Origin: Chlamydiia bacterium
GTDB lineage: Bacteria; Chlamydiota; Chlamydiia; Chlamydiales; FEN-1388
Direction: 5' to 3'
NCBI GenBank assembly: GCA_023269335.1
Contig: JAHFTM010000158.1
Span: 1-5,177, forward strand
DNA length: 5,177 bases
In this document: piece by piece, positions 1 through 5,177 of the stretch
Position numbering within the stretch: the stretch's first letter is position 1
Layout: each line of letters begins with the position of its first letter
Made by a program: the position numbers and the translations under genes
The notes under the pieces: generated by a model
The model's input: the letters and a program-made list of their open reading frames with translations, nothing else
The model's database searches: none
Told to the model about the DNA's origin: nothing

Positions 1-63
1 TTTATGCAGTTATGCAGGCCCGGCCCCAGTTTCATTTATGCAGTTATGCAGGCCCGGCCCCAG
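1..63. repeat. Two direct copies of a 29-bp GC-rich repeat
   Basis: Two identical 29-bp copies lie at 1-29 and 35-63, separated by five bases (period 34 bp). Each copy is itself built of duplications: TTATGCAG occurs twice in tandem (2-9 and 10-17 in copy 1) and GGCCC occurs twice in tandem (17-21 and 22-26). The 34-bp period is not a multiple of three, so the copies would be read in different frames, which argues against a protein repeat. The array touches the window edge, so more copies may lie to the left. Its GC-rich half contrasts with the AT-rich DNA that follows. I do not recognise a named repeat family. Confidence 0.85.
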
Positions 64-65
64 GC

Positions 66-93
66 ACTGGAATGCCTATGCCTATACTGGAAT
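66..93. repeat. Nested short duplications next to the 29-bp repeats
   Basis: ACTGGAAT occurs at 66-73 and again at 86-93, and between them GCCTAT occurs twice in tandem (74-79 and 80-85). The block directly follows the pair of 29-bp repeats and continues the same pattern of everything being present twice. It is seen directly in the sequence; its function is unknown. It could be replication-slippage debris or the edge of a larger intergenic repeat. Confidence 0.7.
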
Positions 94-183
94 AATTCAA
101 ATTTTTTAATGAAAAAAGATGTAGTCTTCTATAGTTTTCATATCTACGTAGTGTTGTTTTTCGAAATAATATGCAAGTGAGAA

Positions 184-290
184 CTATCCATTTTGGTCAC
201 AATTGGATAGCGTTGGTTCGGGAGCTGTTCTCCCTCCCTCATAATCCGTGAATGCATCGCTTAAAATTATCCAAGCGATGCGCTTTTTTT
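184..290 (+). ncRNA. Candidate structured RNA / transcript 3' end
   Basis: Three potential stem-loops follow one another on the + strand. The first pairs CTATCCA (184-190) with TGGATAG (204-210), with an inner TTG/CAA pairing. The second pairs GGGAG (220-224) with CTCCC (230-234) around a five-base loop. The third is the terminator hairpin at 254-281 followed by a T run. No convincing open frame leads into them. They could be the 3' part of a small RNA or the 3' untranslated end of a gene lying left of the window. A weak -10-like TAATAT (167-172) precedes them, but I see no good -35 box, so the 5' end is unknown. No RNA family was recognised. Confidence 0.3.
254..290 (+). terminator. Rho-independent terminator, + strand
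   Basis: A perfect 9-bp stem (GCATCGCTT at 254-262 with AAGCGATGC at 273-281) encloses a 10-base loop and is followed by GC and seven Ts (284-290). The T run is only on the + strand side, so it should stop transcription coming from the left. The stop codon of the minus-strand membrane protein gene (267-269) lies in the loop and its last codons form one arm. On the minus strand no U run follows the hairpin, so it would not be a classical terminator for that gene. Confidence 0.75.
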
Positions 291-1481
291 CTTCACAAGA
301 TCAAGGGCATTGAACTGACTCAAGATTCGTTTCAGCTCTACAAGTATCTCATCGCGGGCAGGAAATACTAAAAAGCGCTCATCACCGATAAGCTGGCCAA
401 TTTCAGCAAATGGCTGCATCAAAAGTGCTGGGTTCATCTCTTTATTTTTCTGGAATGTAGCCTTGGCAATCTCTTCGAGGTGCGAAAGGGCAATAAAAGT
501 AATCTCTTGAAAAGATTCCCCCCTCTCTTTAGCCAGTAGAATATAATTTTTCGTAAGCTCGCTCACCGTAGCACTGATCTGAACGATGGCGTCTTCCTTA
601 CTCGATTCGCCAATGTCAGCATCAAGTGCAATTTTTGCGCATTTTTGAATGAAAAGAAGCGGCAGGTGGGCAAGTGTGGGATGATACTTGGCAAAATAAA
701 GGCTCATCTTGCCATACACTCCTATCACCTCATCAGCTACTGGATTCATATTTTCACGTAGCGCACTTTGAAAAAGCCATTCCAGGCGCTTGCACATATA
801 AACTGCAAGATAATTGACCCGATCAAGAAGCGAAGTTTTACTCGATTCAAAAGGATCTGAGCGCATGCTTGTACTTGCTGCACCAACATAGCCTTCAACA
901 ATCACCAGCATCTTATCTAAAGCATCACTTGCAACATGTGAAGAACCATTTTTAGTGGCTTTACTAATGACTTCAATCACTGCATCTAACCATTCAAACG
1001 CCTCTACTTCCTTGGCCTCTGCTACAGCTTTGAGGCATTGCTTGACAACCTTTTCTAAAAGAAAAGGATAGTAGCTGTAGTGCATCATGCGGCGCGAGCC
1101 AAATTGCATCACATCAAAACTGAGGCCTGTAAAGACAACCCAGACTAGTAAAAGATAGTGCATCTTCATTCCATCGAGACCAATAGCTTCAAGGAAAACG
1201 AGAAGATAGGAAAAAAGAGCAAAAGTAAAAAGAACCAAGAGGCTTAAAAACAACCACCAATCTTTTAAAAACAACTCTTGAGCATAAGGTAGGCTCTCTT
1301 CACCTGCTCGCTGTAGGTTTTCCCAGGCTGCTTTTTTTGCTGAGAGGGCGATATAAAGAAAAAGAGTACCGACAAGCGTCAAAACCCAATAAATCGGCTG
1401 AAAATCGTGTAAGCTTTGTGCGCCTGTTGGAGCTAAAGTAAAAAAAATTGCAGCTATTACAGCAATGAAAGTTCCTAACAT
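267..1481 (-). CDS. Uncharacterised four-TM membrane protein with large helical C-terminal domain
   Basis: I do not recognise this 404-residue protein. The N-terminal third is hydrophobic, with likely membrane segments at about 4-20, 29-47, 75-99 and 107-125. Positive residues in the loop after segment 2 (K49, K50, R58) and after segment 4 (R130, R131) suggest both ends are cytoplasmic. The remaining 275 residues look soluble and almost all helical, with no motif I can name. I chose ATG at 1481 because AGGTGA (1492-1487) sits five bases upstream; a GTG at 1490 in the same frame would add three residues but lies inside that ribosome binding site. The gene follows cinA after about 96 nt, so it may share its transcript or have its own promoter, though none is clear. 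The far 3' end overlaps an oppositely oriented terminator. A role in envelope or membrane biology is only a guess. Confidence 0.85.
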   Translation of the reverse strand: MLGTFIAVIAAIFFTLAPTGAQSLHDFQPIYWVLTLVGTLFLYIALSAKKAAWENLQRAGEESLPYAQELFLKDWWLFLSLLVLFTFALFSYLLVFLEAIGLDGMKMHYLLLVWVVFTGLSFDVMQFGSRRMMHYSYYPFLLEKVVKQCLKAVAEAKEVEAFEWLDAVIEVISKATKNGSSHVASDALDKMLVIVEGYVGAASTSMRSDPFESSKTSLLDRVNYLAVYMCKRLEWLFQSALRENMNPVADEVIGVYGKMSLYFAKYHPTLAHLPLLFIQKCAKIALDADIGESSKEDAIVQISATVSELTKNYILLAKERGESFQEITFIALSHLEEIAKATFQKNKEMNPALLMQPFAEIGQLIGDERFLVFPARDEILVELKRILSQFNALDLVKKKSASLG

Positions 1482-1577
1482 ACCTGTCACCTACTTATAT
1501 TGGTTACGTGCCCAACAGCACTCCAAAATTGTGCTCAATCATTTTCTTTTTCTCACCCAGTTCTACAAGTAAAAACT

Positions 1578-2828
1578 TTAATTAGCAACATTTTTGAACA
1601 AGAATGTGAGTAGTTCTGCCAATATGTTCTGGATAGTTTTTTCTAAGATTATTTCTCGATTGCCCGTAAACTTCATCTGCCAAGAGTGGAGAGGATGGCC
1701 CTCAAGGTATATCGATGCACAAATAGTACCTACCGGCTTGTCATCAGTTCCACCTGTAGGCCCTAAAATACCTGAAACCGCAACGCTACACCGCGCGCTC
1801 ATTGCCTTGGCTACATTTTTGGCCATCTCTTCTGTCACTTCAATGCTGACGGCGCCTTTACTTTCTAACGTCTTTTCACTGACATGCAAAAGCGCTTTTT
1901 TTACTTCATTAGCATAGGCAACAATTGAGCCCTTGAAATAGCTCGAAGCACCACTATAAGCACAAAATCTACCGGCAAGAGAGCCCCCAGTACAAGACTC
2001 TGCCAAAGCAAACGAGATTTTCTTTTCTAGGAAATACAGATGAACCGCTTCATCTAAACGCCCAGAAGGTGAATCAAAAAGATGCACACGAAACTTGTCA
2101 GAAAGCTTGTCTTTAGCAGTTTGTACAATCTGTAAAAACTCCTCTTCATCTTGAGCCATAGCTTTCAGATGCACCGAAAGCACTCCCATACCGGGATATA
2201 TGCCGCAGTTAATTTCGGGAAACTCTTTTTCAATTTCATGCAAATGGTGATCTACATCCACCTCACAGAGCTTCATGAAGTGCAATGGTAAAACAAAAAG
2301 CCTTTTTCCTACAGGCAGCTTAGCATTGAGATAGGGAATAAGCTGCGTTTTTACCATCTCCTTCATCTCACTCGGCACGCCAGGAAGAGCAATCAAGAAA
2401 CTTTCTGGATAGAGCGTTTCATTTCTTAAATAGAGCCCAGAAGCCGTACCCAGAGGGTTAGATAAAATTTCAGCACCAACAGGCACTGTGGCTTGATTGT
2501 CAATGCATTTTGTGTTACCAAAAATGCTTTTGATATAGGCGTGCACTTCACTGTTGTGTTTCAATGGCACATTGAAAATCTCAGCGAGGGCAACACGGGT
2601 ATGATCATCACACGTAGGCCCAAGGCCACCTGTTGTAATCACACATGACTTTCTTAATAGTGCCGCATGCAACGCTTTTCGTAAAGCTACTGGATCATCT
2701 CCAACTGTGCTATGTCGTGAAACTACAAAGCCTGCTTCAAAGAGAGCCTGTGAGATAAAAGCTGCGTTAGAATTTACAACCATTCCATACAAAACCTCAT
2801 CACCAATGGCGATCAATTCAATGTTCAT
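1578..2828 (-). CDS. cinA: CinA-family protein (MoaB/MogA-like domain plus NMN amidohydrolase domain)
   Basis: The 416-residue product has the full two-domain CinA layout and usual length. The N-terminal MoaB/MogA-like (COG1058) domain shows GDEVLYG at 9-15, the signature TTGGLGPTCDDHT at 65-77 and ALPGVPSEM at 147-155. The C-terminal CinA/PncC domain shows AESCTGG at 276-282, SGILGPTGGT at 352-361 and KPVGT at 364-368. In characterised relatives the N domain hydrolyses ADP-ribose and the C domain deamidates nicotinamide mononucleotide in NAD salvage; the competence link of the name is limited to some Gram-positives. SGILGPTGG departs slightly from the more usual SGIAGPGGG, but the catalytic-type motifs look intact. 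The ATG at 2828 lies inside the end of the upstream gene (11-nt overlap) and has AGAGGA five bases upstream, so translational coupling is likely. A cytoplasmic enzyme. Confidence 0.95.
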   Translation of the reverse strand: MNIELIAIGDEVLYGMVVNSNAAFISQALFEAGFVVSRHSTVGDDPVALRKALHAALLRKSCVITTGGLGPTCDDHTRVALAEIFNVPLKHNSEVHAYIKSIFGNTKCIDNQATVPVGAEILSNPLGTASGLYLRNETLYPESFLIALPGVPSEMKEMVKTQLIPYLNAKLPVGKRLFVLPLHFMKLCEVDVDHHLHEIEKEFPEINCGIYPGMGVLSVHLKAMAQDEEEFLQIVQTAKDKLSDKFRVHLFDSPSGRLDEAVHLYFLEKKISFALAESCTGGSLAGRFCAYSGASSYFKGSIVAYANEVKKALLHVSEKTLESKGAVSIEVTEEMAKNVAKAMSARCSVAVSGILGPTGGTDDKPVGTICASIYLEGHPLHSWQMKFTGNREIILEKTIQNILAELLTFLFKNVAN

Positions 2829-3540
2829 CTGTTTCCTCTTGGTCTTTGCTTTGTCGAAATACTGCTAATTTGCGCGCTTTAAGTTCCTTATGACTATCGA
2901 TCCACTCAAAGCACTTTTTACCAATTCTAATCGGGCACCTGATACGCACATTTTGAGCAAGAAATGGCGTCGGTACAGTATTGGCACGTATCCAATGCTG
3001 AACCTGTTTAAAAAGTTCAGCATTGGGGAAAAGTGCCGGATCTGTGGCCTTCACACAAATTCTTGTCAGAGGGTCTTGATATAGCTGCGGATAAGATATT
3101 TCGATGCCCCACGCAATAGTATCTTTGCCGAATACTGAAGGTCTGATTTTGCCGTCGAGATAAGAGTAGTCAAAGCGATGAAGTTTTACCTGAAGGATGG
3201 GCTTTAAGGGACGAATGATCTCGCGGTTGTTGCCAACATCAATAGCCAAAAGAGCATCTTGTTCACGTGTGATGACAGCGCTAAAATAAAAGCGAAAAAG
3301 GTCATCATCAATACTCTCTTGTGCTTTCAGAAGGTCTGTATAGCGCCTGTACTGCTCTAAAAAAAGAGCTGTCGGAATCAGATTTTCACCTTGAGGCTTG
3401 ATACCCATAGTTGAAAAAATAAAGACTTCTCCCAGAGCTTGAAAAAGATCTTGCATCTCTTCGGGATCAATCAAAAACTGGATGTGCAGCCATTTTGAAG
3501 CAAAAAATTGTGGCGCATTTTTTGGAGTCACACGCTGCAT
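2818..3540 (-). CDS. Conserved-looking hypothetical protein, 240 residues
   Basis: I do not recognise a family. The protein has no signal peptide and no membrane segment, so it is probably cytoplasmic. It looks like one globular alpha/beta domain: aromatic- and hydrophobic-rich strands around 83-100 (FRFYFSAVI, LLAIDVGNN) and 114-150 (ILQVKLHRFDYSY, WGIEISYPQ), then a basic stretch at 199-230 with cysteines at 202 and 210, and a charged tail ending QEETDEH. The basic stretch could contact nucleic acid, but this is speculation. The gene lies 40 nt after lspA and overlaps cinA by 11 nt, so it is almost certainly co-transcribed and real. ATG at 3540 has no strong ribosome binding site; the next ATG is at residue 29, so a shorter start is unlikely. 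Its steady position between lspA and cinA, if conserved elsewhere, would be the best functional clue. Confidence 0.85.
   Translation of the reverse strand: MQRVTPKNAPQFFASKWLHIQFLIDPEEMQDLFQALGEVFIFSTMGIKPQGENLIPTALFLEQYRRYTDLLKAQESIDDDLFRFYFSAVITREQDALLAIDVGNNREIIRPLKPILQVKLHRFDYSYLDGKIRPSVFGKDTIAWGIEISYPQLYQDPLTRICVKATDPALFPNAELFKQVQHWIRANTVPTPFLAQNVRIRCPIRIGKKCFEWIDSHKELKARKLAVFRQSKDQEETDEH
2834..2839 (-). promoter_or_regulatory. Ribosome binding site of cinA, inside the upstream gene
   Basis: On the minus strand AGAGGA ends five bases before the cinA ATG. It lies within the last codons of the upstream 240-residue gene, which fixes the overlapping start and supports coupled translation. 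Confidence 0.7.
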
Positions 3541-3580
3541 TTAGGTAACTGTCTCTTTAGGGATTGTAAAGTTTATTTCC

Positions 3581-4105
3581 TTACGATTCTTTATGGCGCA
3601 TTGTATTGAAAAGAATCATACAGGTACCAAGAAAGATAAGAGAGTCAGCCACATTAAATACAGGGTAATCATATCCCCAAAATACAAAATGAATCATATC
3701 GATGACATGTCCATAGAGAAAAAAATCACACACGTTACCTAAAGCACCGCTCAAAATAAGGGTCAGCGGTAACCGATAGTTTTGCGGTGCCTGAAAAAAA
3801 AGGAGATACACAAAAAGCGCTCCGATTAGAACAAGCCGCAAAGCTAACAGAAGATAAGGGAAATTGCCAAAACAGCCCCAAGCCGCACCTTTATTGATGG
3901 CATAAGTAAGTGTAAAGTCAATACCTATGACATTCTGAAAGACAATAATCTCTCTTTCCACTCCCATGCCTGTAGCTGAGGGAGCAGCTGCAAGATAATG
4001 AAGGGCCAGCATTTTTGTGACCATATCCAACAAAAATAAGCCTATTCCCAATAATGCTATCTTGTAGCCTGAAAGGCGCCTAAAAAAAGAAAGGCTGGAC
4101 ATCAT
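3581..4105 (-). CDS. lspA: Lipoprotein signal peptidase (signal peptidase II)
   Basis: LspA is the inner-membrane aspartyl protease that removes the signal peptide from diacylated prolipoproteins after Lgt has acted. The 174-residue product shows the family motifs in order: LDMVTK (26-31), NKGAAWG (71-77), GNVCD (123-127), VIDM with the first catalytic-type Asp136, and FNVADS with the second, Asp154. Membrane segments are visible at about 13-28, 83-104, 112-130 and 152-168. The usual arginine after the GNxxD aspartate is phenylalanine here (Asp127-Phe128). The loop between the first segment and NKGAAWG is of normal length. The start is one of two adjacent ATGs (4105 or 4102), only three bases after the dksA-family stop; the nearest purine-rich site, AAAGGG, is 12 bases away, so coupling to the upstream gene is likely. 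I recall the same dksA-lspA order in Chlamydia. Confidence 0.95.
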   Translation of the reverse strand: MMSSLSFFRRLSGYKIALLGIGLFLLDMVTKMLALHYLAAAPSATGMGVEREIIVFQNVIGIDFTLTYAINKGAAWGCFGNFPYLLLALRLVLIGALFVYLLFFQAPQNYRLPLTLILSGALGNVCDFFLYGHVIDMIHFVFWGYDYPVFNVADSLIFLGTCMILFNTMRHKES

Positions 4106-4108
4106 TTG

Positions 4109-4483
4109 TTAAATCAACCCTTTTTCAAGCATCTCTTGGGTTTTTACAGTCGTCGTAGCATAAGGCATAGCATCAAGTCTTGCAGAAGGTATTTTCTCCC
4201 CACTGATATCACAAATTCCATAAGTGCCTTCAGTGATTTTTTCGAGCGCACGCTCAATTTGTCTGAGCAGTTGAAACTCATGACTTGTCACTTCTAGACT
4301 AATTCGTCGATCAAAGTCATCCGTACCTTGATCTGCCTGGTGCTGTGAGTAGCCGGTTGCCTCATCAGGTTTTTTTACTTCAGCCGTGCAGCTTTGCAGT
4401 GACTGAGTGATTTGAGCCTTAAGCTCTTCTAGTGTTTTTTTGTAACGTTGAACATCGGTCTTTGAAAGCGCTGTTGCTGCCAT
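4109..4483 (-). CDS. dksA: DksA/TraR-family protein with degenerate zinc finger
   Basis: The 124-residue product has the DksA/TraR layout: an N-terminal and central coiled-coil (about 6-35 and 60-85), a tip with acidic residues (Asp55, Asp56, Asp58 in GTDDFDRR), and the C-terminal block beginning GTYGIC at 87-91. DksA enters the secondary channel of RNA polymerase and, with ppGpp where present, alters promoter kinetics. The C4 zinc finger is eroded: Cys91 is kept, but the other three positions are Ser94, Thr112 and Thr115, while the surrounding IPSARLDAMPYAT is well conserved. It may therefore fold without zinc, as Cys-poor DksA variants do. I prefer ATG at 4483, with GGAG five bases upstream; an in-frame ATG at 4537 would add 18 poorly family-like residues, lacks a ribosome binding site and sits in a hairpin. 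First gene of the minus-strand operon, three bases before lspA. The family is secure; the exact orthology to dksA is likely. Confidence 0.9.
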   Translation of the reverse strand: MAATALSKTDVQRYKKTLEELKAQITQSLQSCTAEVKKPDEATGYSQHQADQGTDDFDRRISLEVTSHEFQLLRQIERALEKITEGTYGICDISGEKIPSARLDAMPYATTTVKTQEMLEKGLI

Positions 4484-4488
4484 ATATA

Positions 4489-4492
4489 CTCC
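4489..4492 (-). promoter_or_regulatory. Ribosome binding site deciding the dksA-family start
   Basis: GGAG on the minus strand lies five bases before ATG at 4483. No comparable site precedes the alternative ATG at 4537, so this site favours the 124-residue product. Confidence 0.65.
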
Positions 4493-4511
4493 ATCTTGTT
4501 TCTTTATTTTC

Positions 4512-4549
4512 CACTGCAAGTTATGGTTTGAGGCCATTTTTATGCAGTG
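4512..4549 (-). promoter_or_regulatory. Leader hairpin upstream of the dksA-family gene
   Basis: On the minus strand CACTGCA (4549-4543) can pair with TGCAGTG (4518-4512), and inside it ATGG pairs with CCAT (4537-4534 with 4526-4523) around a seven-base loop. The inner stem includes the alternative ATG at 4537. The hairpin would lie in the leader of the transcript starting near 4575, about 20 bases before the ribosome binding site. It has no U run, so it is not a simple attenuator. It may stabilise the leader or hide the upstream ATG. Confidence 0.45.
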
Positions 4550-4581
4550 ATCGCCCCCAAACGATTACTTTTGCGGATCGT

Positions 4582-4611
4582 ACTATATGAAGAGGGGGAT
4601 ATTTTTGTCTT
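4582..4611 (-). promoter_or_regulatory. Probable sigma70-type promoter of the minus-strand operon
   Basis: On the minus strand a -10-like TATAGT (4587-4582, five of six consensus bases) is preceded at 18 bp by AAGACA (4611-4606, four of six). Transcription would start near 4575, giving a leader of about 90 nt before ATG at 4483. It is the best promoter I can see upstream of the operon. Confidence 0.45.
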
Positions 4612-4688
4612 CAGGAACTATTAAAATATTTTGTAGATTAACGCTCTCTCTTTAAAAATTCTCAGTGAAACGGTGCAATCCTGAAAAT

Positions 4689-4715
4689 TTAGCAATCTTA
4701 TGTGTTGACTGCTAA
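4689..4715. promoter_or_regulatory. CIRCE-type HrcA operator 1 (over the -35 box)
   Basis: TTAGCAATC, nine bases, then GACTGCTAA: the exact 9-9-9 geometry of CIRCE (consensus TTAGCACTC-N9-GAGTGCTAA), with 16 of 18 arm positions matching. The perfect inverted repeat extends outward to ten bases per arm (4685-4694 with 4710-4719). Its right arm covers the -35 box of the hsp20 promoter (4705-4710), so bound HrcA would exclude RNA polymerase. Confidence 0.75.
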
Positions 4716-4733
4716 ATTTAACAATGCTACGAT
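4705..4733 (+). promoter_or_regulatory. Sigma70-type promoter of hsp20
   Basis: TTGACT (4705-4710, five of six) and TACGAT (4728-4733, four of six) are separated by the optimal 17 bp. The predicted start is near 4740, leaving a leader of about 68 nt. The promoter lies between, and partly inside, two CIRCE elements. It does not resemble a dedicated heat-shock sigma promoter, which fits control by a repressor. Confidence 0.75.
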
Positions 4734-4742
4734 GATTTCATA

Positions 4743-4769
4743 TTAGCACTTTCTTGCGTAAAGCGCTAA
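4743..4769. promoter_or_regulatory. CIRCE-type HrcA operator 2 (just after the start site)
   Basis: TTAGCACTT, nine bases, then AAGCGCTAA. The arms match the CIRCE consensus at 15 of 18 positions, with one mismatch to a perfect palindrome and exact 9-bp spacing. It begins 10 bp after the -10 box, in the usual place for CIRCE, and would also form a stem in the leader RNA. HrcA binding here would block transcription until heat or unfolded protein draws away GroEL-activated HrcA. Confidence 0.85.
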
Positions 4770-4794
4770 CTAAAATAGTAACAAGCTCATCATG

Positions 4795-4799
4795 AGGAG
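4795..4799 (+). promoter_or_regulatory. Strong ribosome binding site of hsp20
   Basis: AGGAG stands eight bases before ATG at 4808, the strongest Shine-Dalgarno match in the window, in keeping with a gene that must be expressed highly when derepressed. Confidence 0.8.
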
Positions 4800-4807
4800 A
4801 TTAAATT

Positions 4808-5177
4808 ATGTCAGCACTGCTTCAAAATTGTTTGTACCCAGCCTTTTTTGCTAACGAGGAAGAGGAGAAACTGGTCTGTTGCTCGCTTTTCACCCCAGCT
4901 TCCGATCTTTCTATTTCAGAAGATGAGAGTTCGGTTTACGTGGAAGCTGTACTTGCTGGACTCAGTCAAAAAGAAATTGATATCACCTTTCATAAGGGAG
5001 TTCTCACCATCCGTGGAAACAAAACAGAGGAAGAGCCTGACAAAAAGAGGAGGTACTATCAAAGAGCACGCAACATGTATAGCTACGAGCTAATGGTTCC
5101 CGGAAACATTGATGAACAGCAAGAGCCTGCAGCTGAGCTCAAAAATGGCATCATGACAGTCGTTTTTGCTAAACAAA
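4808..5177 (+). CDS. Small heat-shock protein, Hsp20/alpha-crystallin family (3' end outside window)
   Basis: The visible 123 residues are open to the right edge with no stop. After a short N-terminal arm (1-30, acidic EEEE at 17-20, cysteines at 8, 24 and 25) comes an alpha-crystallin domain: ASDLSISEDESSVYVEAVLAG (31-51), KEIDITFHKGVLTIRG (55-70), a charged loop, YSYELMVPGNID (91-102) and the signature-like AELKNGIMTVVFAK (109-122), matching the family's A-x-x-x-NG-hydrophobic-x-V pattern. Small heat-shock proteins are ATP-independent holdases that bind unfolding proteins in the cytoplasm and pass them to DnaK and GroEL. Only the C-terminal tail with the usual I-x-I assembly motif should be missing. 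A promoter, two CIRCE elements and a strong ribosome binding site precede it, so repression by HrcA is expected. It diverges from the dksA-lspA operon. Confidence 0.92.
   Translation, partial: MSALLQNCLYPAFFANEEEEKLVCCSLFTPASDLSISEDESSVYVEAVLAGLSQKEIDITFHKGVLTIRGNKTEEEPDKKRRYYQRARNMYSYELMVPGNIDEQQEPAAELKNGIMTVVFAKQ

Noticed and set aside
4..180. A + strand frame open from the window edge, with ATG at 4 and stop at 178-180 (58 codons)
   Set aside because: All three + frames are open through the GC-rich repeat, the translation has no protein-like character, and the repeat copies fall in different frames. No ribosome binding site can be seen.
195..234. A string resembling a tRNA D-arm and part of an anticodon arm (AATTGGATAGCGTTGG)
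   Set aside because: No acceptor stem, no TTCGA-type T loop in place and no proper cloverleaf can be formed.
1488..1540. A promoter for the membrane-protein gene (TATAAG on the minus strand before 1490) and a 5-bp stem at 1517-1535
   Set aside because: No -35 box at a workable distance, the start site would fall at or past the ribosome binding site, and the stem is too short to support a terminator.
1594..1917. A 107-codon + strand open frame opposite the end of cinA
   Set aside because: It lies antisense to the conserved CinA C-terminal domain, has no family resemblance and no ribosome binding site.
4539..4548. TTTATGCAGT, identical to the start of the 29-bp repeats at 1-63
   Set aside because: Only ten bases match and the rest of the repeat is absent; here the bases belong to the leader hairpin of the dksA-family gene.
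4638..4664. A possible third CIRCE-like site (TTAACGCTC, nine bases, AAATTCTCA)
   Set aside because: The left arm is fair but the right arm matches only about five of nine positions and the arms are not complementary.

Overview
The window looks like a piece of a chromosome from a member of the Chlamydiota, most likely an environmental 'Chlamydia-like' lineage. The reasons are a dksA-family gene directly followed by lspA (an order I recall from Chlamydia), a DksA-type protein whose zinc-finger cysteines are mostly gone, two uncharacterised proteins of the kind common in that phylum, HrcA/CIRCE-type heat-shock control, and AT-leaning intergenic DNA. This placement is an inference from gene content and order, not from a marker gene.

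Layout. Positions 1-93 hold an unusual, partly GC-rich block in which nearly every unit occurs twice at several nested scales. Positions 184-290 hold three successive potential stem-loops on the + strand. The last has the form of a strong Rho-independent terminator that overlaps the 3' end of the first gene; this may be the tail of a small RNA or of a + strand transcript from further left. From 4483 leftwards to 267, five genes run on the minus strand in tight order: a dksA/traR-family regulator, lspA (signal peptidase II), an unrecognised 240-residue protein, cinA, and an unrecognised membrane protein of about 404 residues. Spacings are 3 nt, 40 nt, an 11-nt overlap and about 96 nt, so the first four at least are probably one operon. 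A plausible promoter lies at 4582-4611, followed by a leader that can fold into a hairpin.

On the right, a gene for a small heat-shock protein (Hsp20/alpha-crystallin) starts at 4808 on the + strand and runs off the edge. Its upstream region is the best signal in the window: a sigma70-type promoter flanked by two elements with exact CIRCE geometry (27 bp, 9-9-9), one over the -35 box and one just after the -10 box. This is the expected design of a gene repressed by HrcA from a double operator.

How the parts relate. The minus-strand operon mixes a transcription regulator, lipoprotein maturation (LspA), nucleotide salvage/housekeeping (CinA) and two proteins of unknown role. The divergent heat-shock gene is separately controlled. 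I see no defence system, mobile element, CRISPR array, rRNA or confident tRNA.
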